From Undibacterium sp. KW1 (GTDB taxonomy: Bacteria > Pseudomonadota > Gammaproteobacteria > Burkholderiales > Burkholderiaceae_D): 64,000 bases of DNA. The notes under the pieces were generated by a model, which ran no database searches, was not told the DNA's origin, and saw nothing but the letters and a program-made list of their open reading frames with translations. Both the position numbers and the translations under genes were made by a program. Numbering within the stretch: position 1 is the first letter of the stretch; every line of letters begins with the position of its first letter. Shown piece by piece: positions 43,667 to 52,460 of this stretch. The stretch covers positions 4,030,001 through 4,094,000 of the forward strand of contig NZ_AP018439.1 in assembly GCF_009937955.1 (NCBI RefSeq), read 5' to 3'.

Positions 43667-43688
43667 GTGTATTAATATAGTAATACAC
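43667..43688. promoter_or_regulatory. Probable GntR/YtrA operator
   Basis: GTGTATTA (43667-43674) and TAATACAC (43681-43688) are perfect inverted repeats with six bases between, in AT-rich DNA that also offers a minus-strand promoter. It lies 123 bases upstream of the gntR start. The remaining 43545-43873 gap has no gene. Confidence 0.75.
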
Positions 43689-43777
43689 TAATTTTACCAT
43701 TTCAAGCAATTTTCAGAAAATGCTGGGAGATTTGCTGGATGCAGCAAGTTGACGCAAAAAGTGAGTGGACGGGATGT

Positions 43778-43802
43778 AAAAAAACGCCAGCAAAGCTGGC
43801 GT
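43778..43802 (-). terminator. Rho-independent terminator of the S-layer-like gene
   Basis: On the minus strand ACGCCAGC (43802-43795) pairs perfectly with GCTGGCGT (43791-43784) around a 3-base loop, and seven U follow (43784-43778). It lies about 72 bases after the stop at 43874. Confidence 0.9.
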
Positions 43803-43873
43803 CTTGAGTAGCGTGTTACTGCGATACCGTGGACAAGGATCAAAACTGATACCTGTCCTCGAGAAGCACTACT

Positions 43874-46800
43874 TTATGCAATCAGATTACCCGTGGATAT
43901 AGTCCCGACCGTACCTGTCAATTGCACAAAGAAGTCAGTGTTATCAAACTGGCTGGTATCTGTACCGGTGTTCTGGAACAGATAAGTACCTGCTGCGGTA
44001 CCTGTCTGTATCGTGATCAGGTAAGCCTGACCAGTGTTATTTAGCACGACTGACAAACCAGCAGTGATGGTAGCGAGGTAATTAGACGTATCGGCATTGC
44101 CGATGATGTAAGAACCGACACTCGCTGCATTGACGCCAGTCTTGAAGTAATCCACTCCCGTCGCATTGAAATTACCGACCACGTCTATCTGCGTCTTATT
44201 CGACATATTGGCGCCGGTTTCTATCAATGTTTCCGAGCCGGAACCAGCGGTCTGCAGATTAATCGTATCCACCGCCGCACCACCTGTAATGGTAGTCGCT
44301 GCAGGACTGGAACCCAACAGGTTCAATGTCTGGCCACCACTACCCAGGGTAATGGTGTTGTCACCCGTGCTCTTGGTATAGTTCAGCGTGACACCTGCGC
44401 CATTCATGTTGGTGAGACTGGCCGTACCTATACTGCCTGCCACGTTAATGATTTCAATATTGGCGACTTTGGTACTCAGATCAATGTTCTGGGTTGTGGT
44501 AGCACCGATGTTGAGTGTATCTGTACCATTGCCGCCATCCACCGTGGTCAGGTAGGTGATGATCTGGTTGGAAGTGAAGTTGAAGGTATCAGCACCTGTG
44601 CCACCGATTACGCTGACAGCCACGTTAGTAGAAGTGAAGTTATTGGTGCCATTGGCGAGGTTATACTTCTCTATCGTGTTGAAGGCATTGAAACTACCAG
44701 CCGTAGCCAGGTTCAGCGTCTCGGTTCCTGCGGCATTGACGACGCCGGTAAACTGCGACATCTGGGCAATGGTTGCCGTGATGTTGGCATTATTGGTCAC
44801 TGTCAGATTTTCAAAGCCGGTGATCGTGGCATTGCTGATATCGGGTGTCGCTGAGAAGAACGCCAGACTATCTGTACCCGTGCCACCAGTATAAGTGCCG
44901 AGGATGGTCACGCCATTGAGAGCCAGGCTATTGTTGCCGTTACCCAATGCCGCCGTGCTGGAAACAGTGGCGTTGATCGTGATGTTGTCGTTGCCACTAC
45001 CGCCAGTGTAGTTAACACCTGCAGTGGCAGAATTCATGTTGACGGTGTTGGTACCGCTTGCACTGCCTTTGACAGTAGCTGCGCCTGTCAGGGCACCGGA
45101 TGTCCAGGTAAAGCCACCAAGGGTAATGCCGCTTGCATCCACCGTCGTCAACGCGGTGCTCGATGATGACAGGGTCAGGCCTGCATTGCCACTCACATTG
45201 ATGGTTTTGACTGAGTTACCCAGCCAGGTCACGTTGTCATTGAAAGCGCCTGTCGGTGTAGCCTGGCTATCAACGGTTGTGATATTCGCAGTCTCAACAC
45301 CGGATGCTGTAATACCGGTGGTCGCAAAAGAAACGCCACCAGTGCTACCATCCGTCAGCGTCAGGTTAATGACATCGTTGACGCCACCCGCAAAGGCGGC
45401 ATTGGCAAGGGTAACGGCGGTTCCTGCGCCATTGAGCGTGATATTGCTATTGCCAGCCACGTTGGTCAATGTCAGTCCATTGGCGCCAGAGAAAGTGACG
45501 TCGTTATAATTACCCAGTACCTGCAAGTCGACGGTCTGGTTGGTGACGTTGGTGAGTGTCAATTTCTCAAAGCCAGTGACATTGGCAGCAAAGGTACCGG
45601 AACCTGAAGCTGTGGCAGCATAAGCAGCCGACAGCACTATCGTGTCAGTGCCGGAGCCGCCATTCACAACGATAGGTAACAAGGCTGAGTTGGGAATGAA
45701 GGTATCATCGCCTGTACCGCCATTGATCGTAGCAAAGCCGGCCGAGTTGTTATAGGTAATCGTGTTGGTGCCATTAGCCAGGTTCAATACCTTGATGTTG
45801 CTGATGGTGCCGCCAGTAGCACCATTATTGAGGGTGACAGTGCCAGCCGTGGTCAGTGTCAGTACATCGGTATCTGCTGCATTGCCAGCAATAGTCGACC
45901 CATTGAGACCAGGAATGCTGGACATGAAGATGTCATTAGCGCCAGAGACACCATTGAACGTGCCGCCAGCAGTGACACCGACGGCATTGGCAATACCAAA
46001 GTCACTGGCCACAATACTGCCTGTGGTACCACCCAATTTGACGATAAAGTCGCTGCCATCCACTGCTGTTGCGCTACTACCCGAATTCTGGAAGGCATAG
46101 GTACCTGCTGCTGTACCACTATTAACGGTGATGGTATAAGCCTGGCCAGTATTGGCAAGGCTCGCCCCCGCTGCTGTTGCCGCAGTCGCAATGGCTGCTG
46201 CCAGGTTGCTGCTGTCAGCATTGGCAATAGTCAGGTTAAACAGCGAGGTCGCGATAACGCCAGTTCCGAAACTGTCTGCACCTGCTGCCTTGAAATTATT
46301 GACAGTATCCATGGCATTGATGTTCGAGCCTGCCACAATCACATCTGCACCGCTTGCCGTGGTGGACAAATTGATGATATCAGCACCAGAACCGCCAGTG
46401 ATGGTACTCGCACCTGTGCCCGTACCCAGGATATTGAGGGTCTGGCCGCCAGAACCCAGCGTGATGCCATTGATCGCCGTCGAAGCTGACTTGGTGAAGT
46501 TCAGGGTGACGCCAGCGCCGTTTTCATTGGCGACGGTCCAGGTTGCAGTTGTGCCACCTGTGACATTGACTGTTTCTACATTGCTGACTTTGGCAGACAT
46601 ATCCAAAGAGGCGGTTACCGCACCGACATTCAAGGTATCTGTCCCCGCACCACCATTGATGGCTGTGGAAGCAGTAATCATGGCGGAGCTGGCATTGATG
46701 GTGTCATTGCCCGTACCACCCGTCACCGATACCAGGCCGGTTGCGGCAGTAAAGGTATTGCTGCCATTGGCCAGTACATAGTTTTCTACATTGGTCTTGC

Positions 46801-49800
46801 CAGCGATGGTGCCCGCAGTGGTAAAGTTGACTGTCTCGGCACCTGGTGCAATGATGGTGGTGAAGCCGCCATATTGTGCTGCTGTCATGGTGACGGAGGC
46901 ATTATTGGCGATATTGACCGTTTCAAAGCCACTCACATTGGCTGCGCTGATATTGCTGCCATTGAAGAGGTTCAGTGCATCACTCGTACCCGCACCTGCC
47001 ACGAATGTGCCAGTGTAAGACTTGCCTTCCAGCGTCAGGGTATTATTGCCCGCGCCCAGATTAATATTGCCAGCCAGTAAGGAGCTGCCAGAATTGGTCA
47101 GGTTGACATCGTCGTTGCCAGTTCCGCCGTTGATGGTGGTGATGCCGGAGGTAGCGACAGTGAAGTTGACACTGGTTGCGGTGTTGTCGGTAGCCAGGGT
47201 CTTGATATTGGTGATGGTGTTACCATTACCAATGTTGACCGAACCGCCGCCAGAGATGGTGATGGTGTCTGCGTCACTACCATTGCCGTTGACGGTTGTG
47301 CCGACCAGTGCGGCCACATTGCCGGTGAAGTTTTCATTGAGGCCAGCTGTGCCATTGAATATACCGCCTGCAGTCAGCACAGTGCTGTTGGCAGACTGGC
47401 CATTGCCATTCGATGGACTAGTGCCTATTGTTCCAGCGATGGCCGATGCCCCACCAGACACCACAATCGCATTGGAAGTGGTCATATTATTGACACTGCC
47501 GCCCGCCGCATTCGAAGCCGAAGTCACGTCATACACCAGGGTACCGCCAGTGATGGAGATATACGACAGGTCAATGTTGTTCCCACCTGCCACGTCATCC
47601 ACAATTGTCAACTGATGTGGACCCGCGCCAGTGAATGTCAGTACCGGACCGGACAGGTTCAATGCAGCACGCGCTGCGATTAATGCAGCGTATTGGGAAG
47701 CAGTGATCACAACAGCAGAGTTTGCTGTGATGTTTTCAATACCGGACAGAGTTGCACCAGCCAGGTTGATCGCACCGTAAGTGACCAGTGTATCGTTACC
47801 TGTACCCAGGTTGATCGTGTCTGTCACAACACGTGCCACGGCATTTGCTGTGGATTGTGCGTTCAGGTTCACACCGTTTTCTGTCGTGTTGTAAGTACCG
47901 GCAACATAGTTACCCAGCAAGACAACGCGGTCAGCACCAGCACCCAGGCTCAGGAAGTTGGCGCCACGGGCCAGAGTCACGTCCAGAGCAGATTGTGCTG
48001 TCAATGCGCCTGCATCGATCGATACACCAACAGTGGCGTTAGCAACGTTGACGTTGTCCAGTGCGCGGATAGTCAGACGTTCTACGTGTGTTGTTGTGTT
48101 AGCAGCCTGGTAGCCGTCAACCAGTGCATCAACGATCGTGTCGTTCAACTGGATTTGGGACACTTGGGTGACTGCTGTGTCGTTGGTCAGTTCGATGTTA
48201 CCGATGTTGCTGATACCGTTGAAGTCACCGATCGCTGCGTTTGTTGCATTGCGCAGTTCGATGACGTCATCATTCTTCTGGCTGTTGTTGGTGGTGTTGT
48301 TGTCCACTGCACCGCCGTTGATGGCGTGTGTACCATTGAAGTTGGCATCTGTGAAGATGATACGGTCTGCTGTGCGGCTTGCACCTTCTTCGCCGTTGTA
48401 GCTGAAGCGGCTTGTGGCGCTCAGGCTACGGGCGTCGATGACGACTGCGCTTTCAACGGCTGTACCAGCTGTGTCTGCGGCGTTAGCTGCATCATTGGCT
48501 GTGTCGTTGTCGTTGACGATAGCCAGAACACCACCGTTGTTGTTGGCAGCGATCAGGGCATCTGTCAATGTCAGACGGTAGTTACCTGCACCGTCAACAC
48601 CGGCGTTGTTGGAGGTACCAACCAGACGGATTGTTTCGAAACCGGAAACGTTAGTCCATTCAGACGCGCCCAGAGCGATGGTGTCGCCCAGTGCTGCACC
48701 TGTCAGGTCGCCGTCGATGACGAGTGTGTCTGTACCAGCACCACCTACGACTGTGTCGGAGATTGTCAGGCCAGCACGTGTGTCTTGCAGGTTATCGAAA
48801 GTGACTGTGTCGTTACCAGCACCCATCTTGATGTTTTGCGCGCCGTTAGCTGCACCGCTGGTGGAAACACGAACGATAACGCTGGCTGTTTCTGCGGATG
48901 CATCGATGTTAGCGGCGATCAGTTTGATCTGGCCAGCTGTTTTGGACAACTCTTGTACGCCAGCGATGTTGGCTGCGGCGCCGCCTGTTGTGTCGATACG
49001 GTACAAACCACCGTTACCAGCGACTGTGGTGTCGAGGTTGAGGAATGTTGTTGTGGAACCAGCACCTGCTGTTGTACCAATCGTGATGGTGCCTGTGTGG
49101 GCAGCAACGTTGGCGAGAGCAACTGTGTTGGATTCTGTATCAGCATCGACCAGAGTGATGTTTTCAACAGCGTTGGTGTTCAATACGAAGTTGAAACGTG
49201 GGTCAACGTTCAAGCCTTCAGCGATCGTGACAGCAACGGTATCGGATGCACCAGTCGCAGTCGCCAGGTTGGCGTTGATGGTGGATTGGCCGATGGCGTT
49301 GGAGCCTGTGTCGCTATGACGGATGGTGATGGCTGCAGCTTGACCAACACTCAGGTTGTTGAGTGTGAACACGTCTGTACCAGCGACTGGTGCGGAGTTC
49401 GCAGGAGCTGCGACGTTGGTGTTGGAGACGTTGCGAACCAGTACGCCTGTGACGTCTGGCAGTTTGGCGAAGTCAACTGTGGAAGCGGCGTTGTTCAACA
49501 ACACTTGCACTGCTTCTACTTTGGTGATGATGGAGGAACCAGCTGCACCGGCTGTGACGTTACCGCCGTTGACGATGACCAGGGTATCTGTACCGTCGCC
49601 GCCTGTGATGCTGTCGCCTGTTTCTACTGTGTCTGCCAGGTAGAATGTGTCGTTACCAGAACCGCCAGTGATGGTGACGTTTTGAACGGAACCGGATGTG
49701 TCAGCTTTACCAGTGGTGAAGATGCCATTGCCGAGGTTCAGGGTCAGGTTGCCTTTGAATGCGGATGCATCAATGGCGGACAGACGGCCTGCTGCTTGGA

Positions 49801-51097
49801 GGATACCACCGGAGAAGTTGGTGGATTCAATGGTTGTTACACCATTAACAACATTGGATGTTTGGGCCAGTGTGAGGTCTTTGTCGCCAGTGATGATGAC
49901 TTTGCCTGCTGTACCTGTGTCCATTGGCAGGTTGAGTGTGCCGATGTTGTTGGTGTTGCCTGTGCTGTTGATGGTCAGTGTTTCGTAACCTTGGTTGCCT
50001 ACGCCTGCGGCGGATGTGCCGGAGGTGTTTTGACCAATGTTGACGGTACCAACTTGGACGTCGGACAGGTTCAGTGTACCTGCATTGGCGCCGAGCAGTG
50101 TGCCGTTGCCGAAGGAGAATTCAACGACGCCAGCGTTGTTGGCGTTGGTGCTTGTCAGGGACAGTGTGTCGAGAACGGATTTGATGTTTTCGATACGGGC
50201 AACGTTTGTACCTGCTGTGGAGGCGATACGGTTGATACCAACATTCTTCAAGCCAGTGGCATCTTGCAAGTCAACTGCAACAACGGCGTTGTTGTTGACG
50301 TTTTGTGCATCAGCAGAGCCAGTGAACGTGAAGTTCGCTGTCTGGATGTTTTTGAGCGTTGGGGTGATGATTGGCGCGCCGTTGTCATTGGAGTTACCCA
50401 GTGTGGCTGTCAATTTGTTGTTGGCTGTGGCGGATGTGTTGGAGCCTGTCAGGACGTCTTCGTCTTGCAGGGCGTTGACACGGGAACCACCGTTTGGTGT
50501 GTAGACGAGGCCAGCTGTGAAGTTCTCAGCTGTAGCGATGTCTGTGTTGCTGGTCAGTGCGAAGTCTTTAACACCACCACCGTTGACGATGGATGTCAGG
50601 ACTGCATCTTGAACTGCGATCTGGGATGCTTGTGTGGCGGAATCCAACACTTTGCTGAGCCAGTCCTTGGCCAGGGCTGTGTTGGCTGGCAGGGAGTAGG
50701 CAACGATTTCTTCGTTGGTGTCGATGGCTGTTGTGAAGGATGTCGCTGCAGCAACTTTGGAGTCAACGGCAACTTTGTCTGCACCAGTAGCACCACCGAG
50801 GATGGCCAGAGCGGCTTGACCCAGTGTGACTTTGCCGTTCAACAGTTGGCCTGTCCAGTAGTTGAGACCGGCTACGTCAGCTTTGTGGCCGAACAGGTTG
50901 TTGTAGATGGTGTTGACGGTGTCTTCTGTTGTTTTACCAGCGAATACGGTGGCGTATTCTGCTTGTTTGGAGAAGCTGTCGGCGATTTGGTTCAGTGTCA
51001 AACCTTGGGCCATCCAGTAGGCCAGACCATTTGGGTCTGCTGGGCGGTTGAAATATGCGATGTAAAGCTTTTGGATATCAGCAGACGTATTAGCCAT
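43874..51097 (-). CDS. Giant S-layer/RTX-like surface protein with DUF4214
   Basis: A 2407-residue, Thr/Ala/Gly/Asn-rich, nearly Cys-free protein. The N-terminus has no signal peptide but a DUF4214 domain (IQKLYIAYFNRPADPNGLAY, then NTIYNNLFGHKADVAGLNYW). The rest is beta-rich repeats with nonapeptide-like motifs (GGSGNDTFYL, GGTGNDTINA, GGSGADIINL). Absence of a signal peptide plus such repeats points to type I secretion via the C-terminus, as for S-layer proteins and RTX adhesins; no T1SS genes are in the window. ATG 51097 has a GGGG site. A strong terminator follows and a 21-bp palindrome precedes it. Codon use changes sharply near 47.69 kb, and the C-terminal module is duplicated. Confidence 0.85.
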   Translation of the reverse strand: MANTSADIQKLYIAYFNRPADPNGLAYWMAQGLTLNQIADSFSKQAEYATVFAGKTTEDTVNTIYNNLFGHKADVAGLNYWTGQLLNGKVTLGQAALAILGGATGADKVAVDSKVAAATSFTTAIDTNEEIVAYSLPANTALAKDWLSKVLDSATQASQIAVQDAVLTSIVNGGGVKDFALTSNTDIATAENFTAGLVYTPNGGSRVNALQDEDVLTGSNTSATANNKLTATLGNSNDNGAPIITPTLKNIQTANFTFTGSADAQNVNNNAVVAVDLQDATGLKNVGINRIASTAGTNVARIENIKSVLDTLSLTSTNANNAGVVEFSFGNGTLLGANAGTLNLSDVQVGTVNIGQNTSGTSAAGVGNQGYETLTINSTGNTNNIGTLNLPMDTGTAGKVIITGDKDLTLAQTSNVVNGVTTIESTNFSGGILQAAGRLSAIDASAFKGNLTLNLGNGIFTTGKADTSGSVQNVTITGGSGNDTFYLADTVETGDSITGGDGTDTLVIVNGGNVTAGAAGSSIITKVEAVQVLLNNAASTVDFAKLPDVTGVLVRNVSNTNVAAPANSAPVAGTDVFTLNNLSVGQAAAITIRHSDTGSNAIGQSTINANLATATGASDTVAVTIAEGLNVDPRFNFVLNTNAVENITLVDADTESNTVALANVAAHTGTITIGTTAGAGSTTTFLNLDTTVAGNGGLYRIDTTGGAAANIAGVQELSKTAGQIKLIAANIDASAETASVIVRVSTSGAANGAQNIKMGAGNDTVTFDNLQDTRAGLTISDTVVGGAGTDTLVIDGDLTGAALGDTIALGASEWTNVSGFETIRLVGTSNNAGVDGAGNYRLTLTDALIAANNNGGVLAIVNDNDTANDAANAADTAGTAVESAVVIDARSLSATSRFSYNGEEGASRTADRIIFTDANFNGTHAINGGAVDNNTTNNSQKNDDVIELRNATNAAIGDFNGISNIGNIELTNDTAVTQVSQIQLNDTIVDALVDGYQAANTTTHVERLTIRALDNVNVANATVGVSIDAGALTAQSALDVTLARGANFLSLGAGADRVVLLGNYVAGTYNTTENGVNLNAQSTANAVARVVTDTINLGTGNDTLVTYGAINLAGATLSGIENITANSAVVITASQYAALIAARAALNLSGPVLTFTGAGPHQLTIVDDVAGGNNIDLSYISITGGTLVYDVTSASNAAGGSVNNMTTSNAIVVSGGASAIAGTIGTSPSNGNGQSANSTVLTAGGIFNGTAGLNENFTGNVAALVGTTVNGNGSDADTITISGGGSVNIGNGNTITNIKTLATDNTATSVNFTVATSGITTINGGTGNDDVNLTNSGSSLLAGNINLGAGNNTLTLEGKSYTGTFVAGAGTSDALNLFNGSNISAANVSGFETVNIANNASVTMTAAQYGGFTTIIAPGAETVNFTTAGTIAGKTNVENYVLANGSNTFTAATGLVSVTGGTGNDTINASSAMITASTAINGGAGTDTLNVGAVTASLDMSAKVSNVETVNVTGGTTATWTVANENGAGVTLNFTKSASTAINGITLGSGGQTLNILGTGTGASTITGGSGADIINLSTTASGADVIVAGSNINAMDTVNNFKAAGADSFGTGVIATSLFNLTIANADSSNLAAAIATAATAAGASLANTGQAYTITVNSGTAAGTYAFQNSGSSATAVDGSDFIVKLGGTTGSIVASDFGIANAVGVTAGGTFNGVSGANDIFMSSIPGLNGSTIAGNAADTDVLTLTTAGTVTLNNGATGGTISNIKVLNLANGTNTITYNNSAGFATINGGTGDDTFIPNSALLPIVVNGGSGTDTIVLSAAYAATASGSGTFAANVTGFEKLTLTNVTNQTVDLQVLGNYNDVTFSGANGLTLTNVAGNSNITLNGAGTAVTLANAAFAGGVNDVINLTLTDGSTGGVSFATTGITASGVETANITTVDSQATPTGAFNDNVTWLGNSVKTINVSGNAGLTLSSSSTALTTVDASGITLGGFTWTSGALTGAATVKGSASGTNTVNMNSATAGVNYTGGSGNDNITINATVSSTAALGNGNNSLALNGVTILGTYTGGTGTDSLAFFSATPDISNATITGFENLTVTNNANITATIAQMSQFTGVVNAAGTETLNLATAGSFNAFNTIEKYNLANGTNNFTSTNVAVSVIGGTGADTFNFTSNQIITYLTTVDGGNGTDTLNIGATTTQNIDLSTKVANIEIINVAGSIGTASLTNMNGAGVTLNYTKSTGDNTITLGSGGQTLNLLGSSPAATTITGGAAVDTINLQTAGSGSETLIETGANMSNKTQIDVVGNFNATGVDYFKTGVNAASVGSYIIGNADTSNYLATITAGLSVVLNNTGQAYLITIQTGTAAGTYLFQNTGTDTSQFDNTDFFVQLTGTVGTISTGNLIA
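43877..45085 (-). repeat. C-terminal module, copy 2 (end of the S-layer-like protein)
   Basis: About residues 2004-2407. It shares with the copy at 45985-47150 an ordered set of phrases, for example NYTKSTGDNTITLGSGGQTL, GQAYLITIQTGTAAGTYLFQ and a D-F-F-V-Q-L-type end followed by the C-terminus. Confidence 0.75.
45985..47150 (-). repeat. C-terminal module, copy 1 (internal)
   Basis: About residues 1316-1704. Matching phrases are NFTKSASTAINGITLGSGGQ, GQAYTITVNSGTAAGTYAFQ and SDFIVKLGGTTGSIVASDF. It reads as an older C-terminus now buried inside the protein. Confidence 0.75.
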
Positions 51098-51150
51098 TAA
51101 CAACCCCAGAAAAAATTCACGTATAAAACGTTACAATTAGAATAAGTACC

Positions 51151-51171
51151 AATGTTACTAATAGTAACATT
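51151..51171. promoter_or_regulatory. 21-bp palindrome upstream of the S-layer-like gene
   Basis: AATGTTACTA and TAGTAACATT are perfect 10-base arms around a single central A, 54 bases before the start codon. Such a site in a promoter region suggests a dimeric regulator. Confidence 0.65.
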
Positions 51172-51306
51172 GCTGGAAAAGAAAAATTTCCATTCCAGCT
51201 TGGGCAACATAAATATAACAATTTTTAAATTTCTCTTTACATTGTTCCAGAACAAACCAATGCCATTTGTAGTTATTTGACAACTTCCACATCTATTTTT
51301 CGCCTC

Positions 51307-51337
51307 TTGCACCTGACTCAGGGTCAGGGTTTATCAT
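51307..51337 (+). promoter_or_regulatory. MerR-type promoter with 19-bp spacer and operator
   Basis: The -35 TTGCAC (51307-51312) and -10 TATCAT (51332-51337) are separated by exactly 19 bases, the overlong spacer that MerR proteins correct. The spacer contains CCTGAC and GTCAGG as inverted repeats. It lies in front of the MerR-family gene and probably mediates autoregulation. Confidence 0.8.
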
Positions 51338-51350
51338 CCTGGCCACGATC

Positions 51351-51398
51351 AAGTAAGCACGTAAGTAAGCAAATAAGTAAGCAAATAAGTAAGCACAT
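51351..51398 (+). repeat. Four 12-bp tandem repeats in the merR-like leader
   Basis: AAGTAAGCACGT, AAGTAAGCAAAT (twice) and AAGTAAGCACAT occur head-to-tail between the promoter and the start codon at 51412. Copy number could vary by slippage and change the leader. Confidence 0.7.
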
Positions 51399-51411
51399 GA
51401 GCAGGCGAAAA

Positions 51412-52425
51412 ATGAAATTAAAAGTAGGTGAGCTTGCAAAACGCACCGGTCTGACCGTCCGCGCCTTGCATCACTATGACAAGATAGGCCTGTTACGTCC
51501 CTCGGTAAGAGCTGACAATACTTACCGTCTGTATGATGATGACGACGTCTTGCGGCTATATCGCATACAGGCACTGCGCCGCCTGCAGTTATCGCTGGAT
51601 GAAATCGGGGTGATACTCGCTGATAACAATGTCAGCATGACCGATATTGTCAGTCAGCAAATCAGCCTGATGGAAAAACAGGCGCGTGAAGCCCTGGCCT
51701 TGCGCGACCACTTGCTCACACTCTCGGAACATCTTGCCGGTCAACAATTACCAGTTGTCGATGACTGGCTGACTGCGCTGGAAATGACAGTCCACAGCGA
51801 AAAATATTTCACTCCTGCAGAACTCACGGCATTACGGCAAAGACGCAGCGCCGTGGATACGATTGACAAATCGGCACTCATTAAAGCCTTGCGTGAATTG
51901 ATGGAAAAACAGGTATCACCACAGGATGAACTGGCTCAATCCCTGAGCCAGCGCTGGCTGCAGTGCATGCAGGAAGAAAGTGGGGGTGATGCCGCGATCC
52001 TGATCAAGTTTTACCAGATGCAGAGTGAAGAAAAAGCGCTGCAATTATTCTCAGGACTGGATCAGGCCACGCTTGATTACATGGTACGCGCCCTCGCCTG
52101 CGCCACACTGCACCTGTATGCAGCATATTGCCTGCCGGATGAAATAGAAGTCTTGCGCCAGCATAGTCTGACAGATGCCGCTCACTGGCCTGCACTGATC
52201 GCCGCCCTGCACCTGGAATGCGAAGCGGGTACCCGTGTACACCATCTCAAAGTACAGGAACTGGCAAAAAAATGGCTGGCATTGTCCTTGAAGAAAGCGG
52301 GCAACAGTCCCGGCTTGCAAAAGAAAATCCAGCAAGCTTTTGCAGAACACCCAGTCTTGCGCATGGGCATAGACAATCGCCTGTTTGACTACCTGCAGTC
52401 AGCATTGAAAACAGTAGCACTATAA
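51412..52425 (+). CDS. MerR-family regulator with long effector domain
   Basis: A 337-residue MerR protein. The N-terminal HTH and wing read MKLKVGELAKRTGLTVRALH then HYDKIGLLRPS, a Y/H-D/K-IGLL hallmark. A dimerisation helix follows, and then a large helical C-terminal domain containing two TipAS-like segments. The ligand is not predictable. ATG 51412 follows AGGCG; earlier in-frame codons would translate the tandem repeats. The promoter in front has the MerR 19-bp spacer. It is divergent from the S-layer-like gene and could influence both. Confidence 0.88.
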   Translation: MKLKVGELAKRTGLTVRALHHYDKIGLLRPSVRADNTYRLYDDDDVLRLYRIQALRRLQLSLDEIGVILADNNVSMTDIVSQQISLMEKQAREALALRDHLLTLSEHLAGQQLPVVDDWLTALEMTVHSEKYFTPAELTALRQRRSAVDTIDKSALIKALRELMEKQVSPQDELAQSLSQRWLQCMQEESGGDAAILIKFYQMQSEEKALQLFSGLDQATLDYMVRALACATLHLYAAYCLPDEIEVLRQHSLTDAAHWPALIAALHLECEAGTRVHHLKVQELAKKWLALSLKKAGNSPGLQKKIQQAFAEHPVLRMGIDNRLFDYLQSALKTVAL

Positions 52426-52460
52426 AATGTACGCATATTCTTTTGATCAGACACATATTC

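Noticed and set aside
47693..51100. A 1135-codon open frame on the plus strand, antisense to the S-layer-like gene, Cys-rich
   Set aside because: It mirrors the biased codon use of the sense gene, has an implausible composition (very high Cys/Val), no ribosome site, and ends exactly where the sense codon bias ends.
51351..51398. Considered as a CRISPR-like array because of four regular repeats
   Set aside because: Units are only 12 bp, directly adjoining, with no spacers and no cas genes.
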